A stretch of 64,000 nucleotides of DNA, taken from SKHV01 sp963678565. GTDB taxonomy: Bacteria; Bacteroidota; Bacteroidia; Bacteroidales; Prolixibacteraceae. Under the pieces are notes generated by a model. It was given only the letters and a program-made list of their open reading frames with translations, did not search any database and had not been told where the DNA came from. Each line of letters starts with the position of its first letter. Within the stretch, counting starts at the first letter, position 1. The stretch lies in the NCBI GenBank assembly GCA_963678565.1, contig OY782875.1, positions 620,001 to 684,000 on the forward strand, written 5' to 3'. A program made the position numbers and the translations under genes. Of this stretch, positions 1-9,690 are shown in pieces.

Positions 1-1
1 T

Positions 2-760
2 TCTGTGATTCCCGATGCGATTACACGTTCGGTTTACATTAAAGAATGTAGCAAAATGCTGGAGGTCTCGGAGCAAATTTTATATACAGAGGTTCGAAAA
101 ATAAAGTTTAAACTTTCGGATGAGCAATTGCAGAAAGAACGTCGGGAACAGCAGCGTCAGGCAATGCAAAAAAAGCCTGAACAGAATGTTGCAGCGTTAG
201 TTGTTAATCCATGCGAAATAGAGGAATTGGCTTTGTTGCGGTTTTTAATTCGTTTTTACAATCACGATTTGTTTGAAGTAGTTGATGACGAAACAGATGA
301 AAAATCTATGCTCACAGTGGGCGAGTATATTATTAGTGAAATATTAAACGATGATTTACAATCGAAAGATCCAACAATTCAGCAAATTTTTGATGAGTTC
401 GCAAGTCATCTCGACGAAGAGTATTTTAATCCCGAAAGATTCTTTGTAAGTCATGATAACAATAAAGTAAATAGCTTGGTGAGTGGTTTATTGATGGACA
501 AACATATTCCGAGTACCATTTGGACGACCAAAGGAGCGCATCTGGAAAAAGAAGAAGATATTTTGGCCGAGTTAGTTCCTCGTTTAGTAGAGGAGTATAA
601 ATTGCGACAAGTTAAAATAATGATTAATGATTTGATGGCGGAATTAAAAACAACCACCGAATTTGAAAAAATTGTTGAAATTCAGGGCACCATTTCTAAT
701 TTGAAGCAGGTAGATCAAGTACTATCAAAAAAATTAGGAAAAAGAATAATTTCAAACTAA
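2..760 (+). CDS. dnaG: DNA primase DnaG, C-terminal part (5' end outside window)
   Basis: The open frame continues to the left edge, so this is the last ~252 residues of a longer protein. It begins in the stretch IPDAITRSVYIKECSKMLEV followed by a charged linker, which resembles the end of the TOPRIM/RNA-polymerase region of Bacteroidota DnaG. The remaining ~180 residues are acidic and helical and match the family's variable C-terminal helicase-binding region. DnaG synthesises RNA primers at the replication fork and is recruited by the DnaB helicase. The catalytic zinc-finger and TOPRIM motifs lie outside the window, so the call rests on the C-terminal half alone. The next gene starts 6 nt after the stop, so the two are probably co-transcribed. 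Confidence 0.8.
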   Translation, partial: SVIPDAITRSVYIKECSKMLEVSEQILYTEVRKIKFKLSDEQLQKERREQQRQAMQKKPEQNVAALVVNPCEIEELALLRFLIRFYNHDLFEVVDDETDEKSMLTVGEYIISEILNDDLQSKDPTIQQIFDEFASHLDEEYFNPERFFVSHDNNKVNSLVSGLLMDKHIPSTIWTTKGAHLEKEEDILAELVPRLVEEYKLRQVKIMINDLMAELKTTTEFEKIVEIQGTISNLKQVDQVLSKKLGKRIISN

Positions 761-766
761 GTACTT

Positions 767-1264
767 ATGAGAACCGTTTATATTGAAGAGCAGGAGAGGA
801 TTGAGAAAATTATTGGGAATTGTAAAACCTGTTTTTTAGGTTTAGCCGATGCCGATGGACAACCTTATGTTGTTCCAATGAACTTTGGTTACAAAGATAA
901 TGTAATCTATTTGCACTCAGGACAAGAAGGTCGCAAGTGGCAAATTATGAAGGAGAATCCGAAAGCATGTGTTACCTTTAATTTGGGAGAAGAAATTAAA
1001 TGGCAAGATGAACACGTGGCTTGTAGTTACCGAGTTGCTTCTGAATCGATAATTGCAGAAGGGGTGATTGAATTTGTTGAAGATTTTGATGAAAAAGTCG
1101 AGATACTTGATATTTTGATGGGACAATATTCTGACCGTAAATTCAAATATGGTAAACCGGCAGTTAATAATGTTGGTGTAATGAAAATGAAAATTGATAC
1201 CCTTGGAGCAAAAGAGTTTGGAGCAAAAGCTGAAACTCCTTGGAATCAGAAAAAGAATAAATAA
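767..1264 (+). CDS. Pyridoxamine 5'-phosphate oxidase-family (NimA-like) flavoprotein
   Basis: The 165-residue protein has the split-barrel flavin-binding fold of the PNPOx-like/NimA family. Visible marks are an N-terminal helix (residues 5-17), the strand pattern CFLGLADADGQPYVVPMNFG, and the YLHSGQEGRKWQIM segment (about residues 46-59), whose His lies where Nim-type proteins contact cofactor. Length is usual for the family. Members bind FMN or related cofactors and reduce diverse substrates; some Nim proteins reduce nitroimidazoles, but I cannot tell whether this one does. It sits 6 nt after dnaG and 10 nt before an SDR gene. A cytosolic flavin-dependent reductase of unknown substrate is the safest reading. 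Confidence 0.75.
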   Translation: MRTVYIEEQERIEKIIGNCKTCFLGLADADGQPYVVPMNFGYKDNVIYLHSGQEGRKWQIMKENPKACVTFNLGEEIKWQDEHVACSYRVASESIIAEGVIEFVEDFDEKVEILDILMGQYSDRKFKYGKPAVNNVGVMKMKIDTLGAKEFGAKAETPWNQKKNK

Positions 1265-1274
1265 GGTTGATCGA

Positions 1275-2315
1275 ATGATAAAAAAAGGAAGCGTTGCATT
1301 GGTTACGGGCGCAACAGGAATGTTGGGCACCCGTTTAATTGTCGATTTAGTTGCAGAAAATATTTCGGTAAAAGCAATGTATCGTTCTGAAAAAAGAATT
1401 GCACAGTTTGAAAAAAACTGTAGCTATTATTTAGACAATCCTTCTGAAATTTCAGATAAAATTACTTGGGTTAAAGCCGATATTCTCGATTATGTTTCGC
1501 TATTAGAACTCCTTCACGATATTGATATTATTTACCATTGTGCTGCGATGGTTTCCTTCCATAAAACCGATCACGAAAAAATGTTTCGAAACAACATCGA
1601 AGGAACCTCAAACTTGGTAAATGCGGCTTTAGAAAATGGAATTAAAAAGTTTGTGCACGTTAGTTCTGTTGCGGCCTTAGGCAAGGAAGAAGAAGGACTA
1701 TTAATCAATGAGCACACAGCTTGGATGCCGAATAAAAGGCAATCGGGATACGGAATAAGTAAGTTTCACTCCGAAATGGAAGTGTGGAGAGGAATCAATG
1801 AAGGGTTCGAAGCCATTGTTGTGAATCCATCGGTAATTTTAGGCCCCGGTGAATGGAAAACCGGAAGCGCTTCGTTTTACCAAAATATATACAGTGGTTT
1901 AAAATTCTACACCGAGGGAGTTACCGGTTTTGTTGATGTACGGGATGTTTCGAAAGCCATTGTGATGCTCTCGATTAATGAAAATTGGAACAAAGCAAAA
2001 TCAAAACGATTTTTATTAAATGCTGACAATCTTAGTTACAAAGATTTATTTGGTCAAATTGCTGAGGTGTTGAAAATTAAACCCCCAGGAATAAAAGCAA
2101 ATCGATTAATGCTTTCATCGGGGTGGCGCTTGGCACTGATTTTAGGTAAAATTACCGGACGAAAACCAGCTATTACAAAAGAAACAAATTATAGTGCTCG
2201 TTCCTACAATAAATTTGATGGTTCGTTTATTACAACGCAATTCGATTTTCAATATCGCCCAATCGAGAAAACAATTAAGGAAATTGGTGAAATGTTTGTG
2301 AGTAGTATAAAATAA
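1275..2315 (+). CDS. NAD(P)-dependent epimerase/dehydratase-like SDR protein
   Basis: This is an extended short-chain dehydrogenase/reductase of 346 residues. The nucleotide-binding TGATGMLG motif is at about residues 10-17 and the catalytic YGISK (YxxxK) motif lies near residue 155, after an HVSSVAALG strand that supplies the catalytic Ser. The frame is open upstream to 1194, but that extension overlaps the preceding gene, while ATG 1275 directly precedes the Rossmann strand MIKKGSVALVTG, so 1275 is chosen. The C-terminal substrate domain resembles dihydroflavonol-reductase-type SDRs; the true substrate may be a nucleotide sugar, sterol-like or aldehyde compound and is not evident. It is the last gene of the dnaG group and ends at a hairpin. 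Confidence 0.8.
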   Translation: MIKKGSVALVTGATGMLGTRLIVDLVAENISVKAMYRSEKRIAQFEKNCSYYLDNPSEISDKITWVKADILDYVSLLELLHDIDIIYHCAAMVSFHKTDHEKMFRNNIEGTSNLVNAALENGIKKFVHVSSVAALGKEEEGLLINEHTAWMPNKRQSGYGISKFHSEMEVWRGINEGFEAIVVNPSVILGPGEWKTGSASFYQNIYSGLKFYTEGVTGFVDVRDVSKAIVMLSINENWNKAKSKRFLLNADNLSYKDLFGQIAEVLKIKPPGIKANRLMLSSGWRLALILGKITGRKPAITKETNYSARSYNKFDGSFITTQFDFQYRPIEKTIKEIGEMFVSSIK

Positions 2316-2317
2316 AA

Positions 2318-2348
2318 AGAGGCCATCTAGATTAGACTGCCTCTCTTT
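2318..2348. terminator. Hairpin terminator between convergent genes
   Basis: AGAGGC (2318-2323) can pair with GCCTCT (2339-2344), preceded by A-rich and followed by T-rich bases. It lies in the 47-nt space between two convergent genes and could serve both. The stem is only 6 bp, so strength is uncertain. Confidence 0.5.
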
Positions 2349-2362
2349 GTATTTCAACTATT

Positions 2363-5300
2363 TTATTGAACAACCAATCGCTTGGTAATTGATTTGTGCT
2401 CGCTGGTTAAAACGTAATAGTAAATTCCTTTTATCAGCTTCTTGGTTTCATATTCTATTTCAAATGAATTATCGGAGGGCAATCCATTAAAAATTACCTC
2501 TAAATTTTTTCCGCTAAGATCATAAATCTCAATTTTAATATCGGAATTGATTTCATTGGTGACTTTAAAAGTCGTGAAATCTTTAGCCGGATTTGGATAG
2601 TTTATGATTGCTAAATCTTGAGTATTTCCCAATTCGTTAACCCCTACAATAAATACAGTTTCGGTAAGCGATAATTCACTTTCATTTCCATGCGTATCCA
2701 CCGCCGAAATGTTGTAATCGTAGCTCAATTCATCGATGTTTATGTCTTCAAATTCAGCAGAAACTGAAGTTTGTAATAGCGTATTGTTTCGATAGATTTT
2801 ATAATATTGAAGATCGATGTCGTTGTTTTCTGCCCAGTTTAAAACAACTGATTTGCTTTCGACATTAAATTCTGCGATCAAACCAATAGGAACTTCTGGT
2901 ACAATGTTGTCGATGGAGTATCCTGAATCAGGCATACTATTGTAGTATATCATTGGATTGGCTGTATGTGCCGAAATGTAGAATTTGCTATAGTTGCTAT
3001 TTTCTTCTGTAAAATCTTTATTGGTGTGTGCTAAAAAAGTATAGTTCTCTACTTGTGTAGCCGGAATGCTTCCTAAACTAACCCATTCATTTTCTAACCA
3101 TTGCCAAATTCCATAACGAACAATTTCACCAACAGCATCCAAAATGTCGGCCTCGAAATTAACGTACACCCAAGCTCCTTGGTCCATTGGTACATCTACA
3201 ATTGAGTTGATTGCTAAAACTCCTTGACTGAGATCGCCTGCAGCAAAATCTAAAATGTCACTTTCTGCTCTAAATCCATCTTTATCGAATTGCTCAATCA
3301 GAAAATCATAAGTGATTCCAGTACTTAATTCGTTGAGTGTAATTGAATGACTTCGTTTTAATTCGGTCCACTCTTCAACAAATAAAGTATCAGTTGATGA
3401 AGTATTGGTTTCGGTGTAATAAACGAATCCATTTGATGGAATTGTTGTTTTCCAGAATATCGTTACACTTGTTTCACTAATTGGTTTCACGGTGATGTCG
3501 AAAATATCGAAATCGACAAATGCATCAACAGTTATTTCAGCTACTGTCGATTTCCCACTTACGTTCTCATGAATATCAATTGCCTCCACTTCATAACTGT
3601 ATACTCCGTTTCGAATATTCTCATCGACAAACATATTGTTCATTGTCTTGAAATATTCTTCGCCATTGCGATAAACAATGTATTGTGAGAAATCATTTTC
3701 ATTGTTTATTGACCAAGATAATTTAATTGCCTTACCATTATTAATTTGTGCCGCCTCAATGATAGATGGTGTTGATGGAGCTAAATTGTCTATCGCGACT
3801 CCTTCTACGATGTTACTTTCCATCATCGTTTCTTTCAATACATAATTCGCGATTACTTTAAATTTAGCAGAAACTTCGTTCTGTAAATTAAAGGGGTTTG
3901 GAATTTGAATTATTCTAGAATAAATTTCATTTCCCATTGGCTCAATCTCTTCTATCTTTTGCCAATTCCCATCATGATTAGTCATTAAAACGTAGTTCTG
4001 GATTAATCCAATGGAATCTAGTTTATTTGCTCTGAATATTAATTCTACAAAACTACCTTCATCATCAGGAACATCTTCAACGCTTTCAATAGCAAATAAA
4101 TTGTCTGAAATATCTCCGGCAACAAAAGTGTAAGTTTTAGTGCCAATGTTGTTCCAGTCTTCATCTTCTGCATATATATTTAAGTAGTAGGTTGAATCTT
4201 TTTCAAGATCATCGAGGATTAATGAATGTTCTTTTTTGAACTCCCAATCTTCCCACGCTTCAAATGGGAATCCATAAGTTGTATCGTTTTTTGCATAGAA
4301 AATATAGCCTGAAGTTGGTTCAGTTGTTGTCCAACCAACGTAAGTTTTCGTTTCGTCTAAATTACAAATTACTACGTCTTCGATCCTAAATGGAGGTGGT
4401 ATAACATTTCCAATGAAAATTTTACGATCGCTTGCTCCATCAACAAAACATTGGTAGGTGCCGTATTTTGAAGAGCTTATTCCGTTCAATGTGAAGCTTG
4501 AGTTGATTGCACCTTGAATGTCAATACCATCTTTTTGCCATTGATAATTGGTTCCTGTTAAGGATGCAACAAAATTAACTTTACCTGTTATCACAGAATC
4601 GTTTGGAAAAATCAAGAATTGATCAGTATCTCCATCGATATAGGTGTTTGAATTTGACCATTCAGCCCCGTCGTGTATGAGGTTTGATTTTAAATGAATG
4701 TGTAAATATCCATAATCTAAATCAGCATGTTTAATTTTCCCTAAATTTTTAAGATCGTCATAGAAATTAATAGTTCCGCCATCATAGTTTGTACAAGTTA
4801 GTGTGCCATTTGGAAGAATTTTAGTTTGTCCATATGTGTTTATATTGGTTCCATTTGCTAGCACATATCCAAATGATACATCATCGTAAATATTGGTGTT
4901 GTCATTAATTTGAATAAGTGAGAGATTAGAAATGTTACCATAAATATTTATGTTTTTCACACTATTTTGCCATCCATTGTTTGTGATGAAAGTGCTGCCT
5001 TCATTCATATTTAGATCGCCACCATTAAAATCAATTTTAACATTTTTGTCAAAGATTAAATCACCGTATACATCAAGGCTCGTTGAGTCGTTTGCTGCCT
5101 TAAATTCAGCAACAGATAATGTGTCGGTAGTTTCTAAGCTACAATTGCCATAGGCCGTAATACTTAGATTGTCGATTTTTCCGTAGTTTATTAAACTACT
5201 TCCGTCTGCTAAATAAATGGCTAGTTGATCGGTCCATGAATTTTTAAGTTCACCATTATTGGTTAAGCTTCCTCTGATAATTAACCCACTTAAATCGCCA

Positions 5301-7696
5301 TATAATGTGCTAGTAGTACCCCAATTATAAATTGATCCATTTGAGACACAATTTCCATCTAAGATTACTAATGAACTATTATTTTCCGGATTTAAACCAC
5401 CTGAGACTCTAAAATTTCCTTCAAATACTGCACTTTGTATTTCAAGATTTGTGAAATTATCATAGAGGTATCCTAAGGAGTTGGTACTTCCTTGTTTCGA
5501 TGCAATTTCATTTCCGTTTGCATAAACAATACCTCCAAATAAACTGGCTTCTTCCATCACTAATTTAGCTTTGAAATCTTCGTGGTAGTTTATAACCAGA
5601 CCTTTTCCACCCAATCGAATTGCGCCTGATAAATTAGCTAAACTATCAATCACCATCCAGCCATCAGGATCATCCACATAGAAGTATCTTGAGTATATGG
5701 TACTATCGTTTAAGCATTGTATGTTATGACCATTGGCCCCTTTAAAATTGATTCCATTTGTGAAATATGACATTTGGTGCCCAACTGCTCTAAATGAACC
5801 GCTATTCACTAAGTTACCATATAAGTTAATATTGAAATTGTACGATACATCTCCTTTTATGATTCCATGGTTGTACATATTTCCCTCGATCGTTAAGGTA
5901 CAATCGTTGTTCCAATTAAAAGTTCCGTAATTTTCAAAATTGTTTTTAACAGTAAGTCCAGGTGATGAATATGCCGATGCATAACCATAAATTCGACCTT
6001 CAGATGAAATTTGAAGATTGAAACAAGTTGGTATCGTTTTACTATATGAAGTTTGAACACTGACCTGATGTAAAATTAAAACATTCGAATTTTCTGAAGG
6101 AATGGTAGTTGCATTGGTGTCAAATGACCATGTGGAAGGTTCGTTCCAATTACCATCTTGAACTGATGAAAAATCGGCATCAAAAGTGGTGAAGCTATAG
6201 GTGCCATCGCGAGTATTGTTCCAATCTTCATCACTTTCATCAATAATAAAATAGTAGGTTGCACCTTTGGTTAGGCCGGTTAAGGTGATTGAATGATCGG
6301 TAACATACTCAAAAGGTTCCATTGCTTCCAACGGGAATCCGTTGCTTGTATCTTCTTCAGCATAAAAAATGAATCCTTGAGCTGGAATATTGGTTTTCCA
6401 GCTAATTGTTGCAGTTGTATTTGAAATATGTGAAATTTCAACGTCAAATATTTCGAGTGCTAAGTTGAAGCCATTATTAATTATTATTTCTCGCGACTGA
6501 TTGTCGTTTGTTCCTTTACAAACAAAAGTAGCATCATCTGTAGCGATGCTTGATAATACCAAACTAGAGTCTGTTTCATCATTTAAATCTACATGGTTGA
6601 GCATCCATTGATAGCTATCTTGAATCTCATTGAATCTCGATTCAATAATGAAGCCTTCGCTTGAATAAATTTCGTTTGTTAATGATAATTCTTGATTTAC
6701 ACTTCCAATAAGTTTTGTTTTAGTTGTTTGGTAATTTCCGTTATTGGTTAAATTTCCTTTTAAGTTGATGTAGGTATTTACCCCACTCGAAATTCCCGGT
6801 TCATCACTTAAAATTGTACCATTGTTGGTTAAGTTTCCCGTAATATTAAATTCTACATAATAGTGGTTTTGCCCATAAATATAGCCGTCATTTGTGAGAT
6901 TACCTTTAACGTTAATTGTGATATCGTGAAATGCAGAAATTAAGGTGTCGGTATTGGTTATCTCACCATACATGTTTATTGAAGAATTTAATAAGCTGAG
7001 CCCCTCAAATGTTAAGTCAATTAAATCACAATTTTCATAATACACCTGATAACCACCACTCATTTTTATGGTTCCACCTTCAATTATTGTTTTGTCGATA
7101 GATTGAAACTCGGAGGAAGTGTTAGAGCCAAATCTACAACCATCACTGTCTATTGTTGAGTTATTTTCAATTATTAACTTGTTTGTTATGATGTTGGCAA
7201 GATTGTCATTTTCAAGATGTAAATCGGTATTTAAATGTAAGGTACCCTCTGAAATCAGGTAATCTTGAGGATTAAATACAACTCCGTTTGCAGCAGATAG
7301 GTAATGATCGACATCTCCCAAGAAACTTAAGCCTCCATGCCAATTGCCGTTGAGTTCTAAATCGCCTCCAATGTAAAACATAAAGTTTCCTTCGGATAGG
7401 TTTGTGGCTCCATTAACGACCACATTATTGTAGACTGTAATTGTGCTTTCCCAGCCACTTTCAAGTGATCCATTTTCAGAAATAGTTAAGGAACTGATTG
7501 TCGGATCATCAAAAAATAAGCGCACAGCCCCATTAATTACTACAGAATCAGTACTGCCGGGTACAATACCTCCAATCCATGTTGTTGTTTGATCCCATTC
7601 GCCACCAACCGTGGTTGATTCAACCTGAGAATATAAATTCGAGATTGTTGCGAATAGTAATAATGCAAGAAATGCAAGATTAATTGAAGACTTCAT
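2363..7696 (-). CDS. Giant T9SS-secreted surface protein with beta-repeat, Ig-like and FN3-like modules
   Basis: The 1777-residue protein starts with a signal peptide (MKSSINLAFLALLLFATISN, cut near YSQ) and ends with a T9SS type A sorting domain (about 1690-1777) containing INYPNPAKDF, so it is exported by Sec and type IX secretion to the cell surface. A first long region (~25-340) carries many NLTNNG-type short beta repeats, then an Ig-like unit (~345-405) and an FN3-like unit (~415-510, FIFYAEEDTSNGFPLEA). The same order repeats: beta repeats (~515-1040), Ig-like (~1045-1085, YQWQKDG...GTYQCFVDG) and FN3-like (~1100-1195, YIFYAKNDTTYGFPFEAW). Further FN3-like units follow near 1330, 1395-1490 and 1630. 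No catalytic domain is recognisable. A structural or adhesive role is likely. Confidence 0.75.
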   Translation of the reverse strand: MKSSINLAFLALLLFATISNLYSQVESTTVGGEWDQTTTWIGGIVPGSTDSVVINGAVRLFFDDPTISSLTISENGSLESGWESTITVYNNVVVNGATNLSEGNFMFYIGGDLELNGNWHGGLSFLGDVDHYLSAANGVVFNPQDYLISEGTLHLNTDLHLENDNLANIITNKLIIENNSTIDSDGCRFGSNTSSEFQSIDKTIIEGGTIKMSGGYQVYYENCDLIDLTFEGLSLLNSSINMYGEITNTDTLISAFHDITINVKGNLTNDGYIYGQNHYYVEFNITGNLTNNGTILSDEPGISSGVNTYINLKGNLTNNGNYQTTKTKLIGSVNQELSLTNEIYSSEGFIIESRFNEIQDSYQWMLNHVDLNDETDSSLVLSSIATDDATFVCKGTNDNQSREIIINNGFNLALEIFDVEISHISNTTATISWKTNIPAQGFIFYAEEDTSNGFPLEAMEPFEYVTDHSITLTGLTKGATYYFIIDESDEDWNNTRDGTYSFTTFDADFSSVQDGNWNEPSTWSFDTNATTIPSENSNVLILHQVSVQTSYSKTIPTCFNLQISSEGRIYGYASAYSSPGLTVKNNFENYGTFNWNNDCTLTIEGNMYNHGIIKGDVSYNFNINLYGNLVNSGSFRAVGHQMSYFTNGINFKGANGHNIQCLNDSTIYSRYFYVDDPDGWMVIDSLANLSGAIRLGGKGLVINYHEDFKAKLVMEEASLFGGIVYANGNEIASKQGSTNSLGYLYDNFTNLEIQSAVFEGNFRVSGGLNPENNSSLVILDGNCVSNGSIYNWGTTSTLYGDLSGLIIRGSLTNNGELKNSWTDQLAIYLADGSSLINYGKIDNLSITAYGNCSLETTDTLSVAEFKAANDSTSLDVYGDLIFDKNVKIDFNGGDLNMNEGSTFITNNGWQNSVKNINIYGNISNLSLIQINDNTNIYDDVSFGYVLANGTNINTYGQTKILPNGTLTCTNYDGGTINFYDDLKNLGKIKHADLDYGYLHIHLKSNLIHDGAEWSNSNTYIDGDTDQFLIFPNDSVITGKVNFVASLTGTNYQWQKDGIDIQGAINSSFTLNGISSSKYGTYQCFVDGASDRKIFIGNVIPPPFRIEDVVICNLDETKTYVGWTTTEPTSGYIFYAKNDTTYGFPFEAWEDWEFKKEHSLILDDLEKDSTYYLNIYAEDEDWNNIGTKTYTFVAGDISDNLFAIESVEDVPDDEGSFVELIFRANKLDSIGLIQNYVLMTNHDGNWQKIEEIEPMGNEIYSRIIQIPNPFNLQNEVSAKFKVIANYVLKETMMESNIVEGVAIDNLAPSTPSIIEAAQINNGKAIKLSWSINNENDFSQYIVYRNGEEYFKTMNNMFVDENIRNGVYSYEVEAIDIHENVSGKSTVAEITVDAFVDFDIFDITVKPISETSVTIFWKTTIPSNGFVYYTETNTSSTDTLFVEEWTELKRSHSITLNELSTGITYDFLIEQFDKDGFRAESDILDFAAGDLSQGVLAINSIVDVPMDQGAWVYVNFEADILDAVGEIVRYGIWQWLENEWVSLGSIPATQVENYTFLAHTNKDFTEENSNYSKFYISAHTANPMIYYNSMPDSGYSIDNIVPEVPIGLIAEFNVESKSVVLNWAENNDIDLQYYKIYRNNTLLQTSVSAEFEDINIDELSYDYNISAVDTHGNESELSLTETVFIVGVNELGNTQDLAIINYPNPAKDFTTFKVTNEINSDIKIEIYDLSGKNLEVIFNGLPSDNSFEIEYETKKLIKGIYYYVLTSEHKSITKRLVVQ

Positions 7697-8100
7697 AGTA
7701 AGTGATTTTGGTGGTTTATCAATACAATTTCGAACATATTTGGCAGATAAACAATGCTGTTCAGCATGTAAGTGACAGATAATGAGTTTAATAAGTGTGT
7801 GATAATGTTATGCGTGTTTATAACTTGTCTTTAAGAGCTTTATATTGCATGTTGTTGCTTGGACGGAATTGTGAATTTGTCTGTGGCTACTTTTACAAAT
7901 CAATTGGCATAGCGATTGCCTTATTGTTTATATGATTCTCTTTTTAGTTGATCATACATAAATGTAGGGTCTGAAATATGATCGGTTATGTATAAAAAGA
8001 ATTAAATCAGTGGTTTAATATATCGATTAAAATCGTTTTGAAAAAGGTCAGAATCTTACAATTTTGTAGGATTTGTAGTGAATAGATAAAAATTGGTGAT
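7697..8100. other. 404-nt intergenic region between divergent genes
   Basis: This spacer separates the left-going giant surface protein from the right-going NifX-like gene and should hold a promoter for each. I find no exact TAnnTTTG box on either strand; near-matches with three spacer bases occur around 8068-8076. A small perfect hairpin, ATGCTG/CAGCAT with a 2-nt loop, lies at 7754-7767. Nothing else is recognisable. Confidence 0.4.
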
Positions 8101-8529
8101 ATGAAAATAGCATTTCCATTAGAAGAAACAGGATCGTCGAGACTTGCAGCAAGTTTTCACGGTAGCGATTATTTAGGAGTTGTGGATGCAGCAACTGAAG
8201 AGATTGAGTACTATTCAACAAAAGTATTGATGGAAGAGTCGGGGCAATCTGATTTGAGTATGATTTTCAAGGAAATGGATGTTGAAACCATGTTTTGTTC
8301 TGAAATGCCAGCAATGGCATTACAATTCTTCAGAGGAAATAATTTAAAGGTTTATCAGTCGATTAGTAGTTTGTTGAAAATTAATTTACAATTATTCAAT
8401 GAAGATAAGCTGCCTGAATATCATCCTGATGCAGCAATCAGAAAGGGATGTAACTCTGGTTCATGCGATACCGCAAGCAGTAGTTGCAGTAGCTGTGGCA
8501 GTGCTCGAGTAGATGAGGATTATTTCTAG
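8101..8529 (+). CDS. NifX/NifB-like iron-molybdenum cofactor-domain protein with Cys-rich tail
   Basis: Residues 1-100 of this 142-residue protein fit the dinitrogenase iron-molybdenum cofactor (NifX/NafY) fold: MKIAFPLEE start, the family's SFHGSDYLGVVD strand, a central VETMFCSEMPAMALQFF segment and the KVYQSI strand. In this family the domain carries FeS or FeMo clusters or acts as a redox-linked sensor. The C-terminus (about residues 112-135) is Cys/Ser-rich, with CNSGSC, a further Cys and CSSC, and could bind metal. No nitrogenase gene is nearby, so a role in nitrogen fixation is not supported. It may work in general Fe-S or molybdenum handling. The next gene, nadA, encodes a 4Fe-4S enzyme, but it has its own promoter. 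Confidence 0.7.
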   Translation: MKIAFPLEETGSSRLAASFHGSDYLGVVDAATEEIEYYSTKVLMEESGQSDLSMIFKEMDVETMFCSEMPAMALQFFRGNNLKVYQSISSLLKINLQLFNEDKLPEYHPDAAIRKGCNSGSCDTASSSCSSCGSARVDEDYF

Positions 8530-8639
8530 AAATTAAAAATTTTCTCAACTTCCATAAAAATAGATTGTTGTAGTTTTAAGCATTTAGTTAAAGGAATGAA
8601 TTCTAGGCAAAGAATTTCTTTAACAAAAAAGCTTTTTTG

Positions 8640-8647
8640 TAACTTTG
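8640..8647 (+). promoter_or_regulatory. -7 box of nadA promoter
   Basis: TAACTTTG matches the Bacteroidota -7 consensus TAnnTTTG exactly and lies 25 nt before the nadA start codon. The -33 region 19 nt upstream (CTT) is not consensus. Confidence 0.6.
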
Positions 8648-8672
8648 CGCCTTAATTTATGGAGAGAAAAGG

Positions 8673-9668
8673 ATGTTAATTGAAGATTTAAAAATTAACG
8701 AACTACTTAAGAAAGATGGATTTATTAACGAAGTAGTTCCCGAAGGTCTAAATTTGGTTGAAGAAATCAAGCGTTTGAAAGTAGAGAAAAATGCTGTCAT
8801 TCTTGGCCATTATTATATCGAAGCCGAACTACAGGATATTTCCGATTTTGTAGGCGATAGCTTGGCTCTAGCTCAAGAAGCCGCTCGTACCGATGCGGAT
8901 ATTATTGTTTTTGTAGGGGTGCATTTTATGGCCGAAACTGCTAAAATCATCAATCCAACGAAGAAAGTAATTTTACCCGATTTAAAAGCAGGGTGTTCGT
9001 TGGCTGAGTCGGCTCCAATTGAAGAATTTAAAAAGTTTAAAGCACAATATCCCGATCATAAAGTAATCAGTTATATAAATTGCACTGCCGATTTAAAAAC
9101 TGAAACCGATATCGTTTGTACTTCATCGAATGCGGTTAAAATTGTTGAGAGCTTTCCTGAAGATGCCAAGTTGATTTTTGGCCCTGATAAAAATCTGGGG
9201 GGATACATCAATTCATTAACAGGTCGTGAGATGGTACTTTGGAATGGTGCCTGTATGGTGCACGAGCAATATTCGGTGGAGAAAATTATTGATTTGATGG
9301 AACAACATCCCGATGCCGAGATGATTGCGCATCCTGAGTGTGAAAAACCAGTGCTTTTATTGGCAAAACATATTGGATCTACTGCAGCTTTGTTGGCTTA
9401 TGTTCAAAAAAGTAACGCTAAAAAATTCATTGTCGCAACCGAGAGTGGGATTCTTCATCAAATGAAGAAAGTTTGTCCAGATAAAACTTTTATCCCGGCG
9501 CCATCAAACGATTCAACTTGTGCTTGTAACGATTGCGAATACATGAAAATGAATTCGATGCACAAATTATATTTGTGTTTGAAAAATGAATTACCTGAAA
9601 TTGAGTTAAGCAAGGAAGTAATTGAAAAGGCAAAAAAGCCAATAGAAAGAATGTTGGCAATATCATAA
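8673..9668 (+). CDS. nadA: Quinolinate synthase NadA
   Basis: NadA condenses iminoaspartate with dihydroxyacetone phosphate to quinolinate in de novo NAD synthesis, using an oxygen-sensitive 4Fe-4S cluster. The 331-residue length is normal for the short NadA form. The three expected cluster Cys regions are present: C108 in LKAGCSLAES, C194 in NGACMVHEQY, and the C283-x-C285-xx-C288 cluster in STCACNDCEY, where one Cys is the third ligand. The N-terminal VILGHYYIEAELQDISDFVG substrate motif is also intact. nadB and nadC are not in the window. A hairpin terminator follows immediately. Confidence 0.95.
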   Translation: MLIEDLKINELLKKDGFINEVVPEGLNLVEEIKRLKVEKNAVILGHYYIEAELQDISDFVGDSLALAQEAARTDADIIVFVGVHFMAETAKIINPTKKVILPDLKAGCSLAESAPIEEFKKFKAQYPDHKVISYINCTADLKTETDIVCTSSNAVKIVESFPEDAKLIFGPDKNLGGYINSLTGREMVLWNGACMVHEQYSVEKIIDLMEQHPDAEMIAHPECEKPVLLLAKHIGSTAALLAYVQKSNAKKFIVATESGILHQMKKVCPDKTFIPAPSNDSTCACNDCEYMKMNSMHKLYLCLKNELPEIELSKEVIEKAKKPIERMLAIS

Positions 9669-9690
9669 AGAAAATTAAAAGGATATAAAG

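Noticed and set aside
917..1330. A 137-codon minus-strand frame across the PNPOx-like and SDR genes
   Set aside because: Both plus-strand genes are strongly supported, and this frame has no recognisable domain or upstream signal.
8056..8071. CTTACAATTTTGTAGG, also found at 61182-61197
   Set aside because: The second copy is part of the aminotransferase/atpC terminator. The word is low in complexity and self-complementary, and no longer match surrounds it, so chance or a shared hairpin shape is enough.
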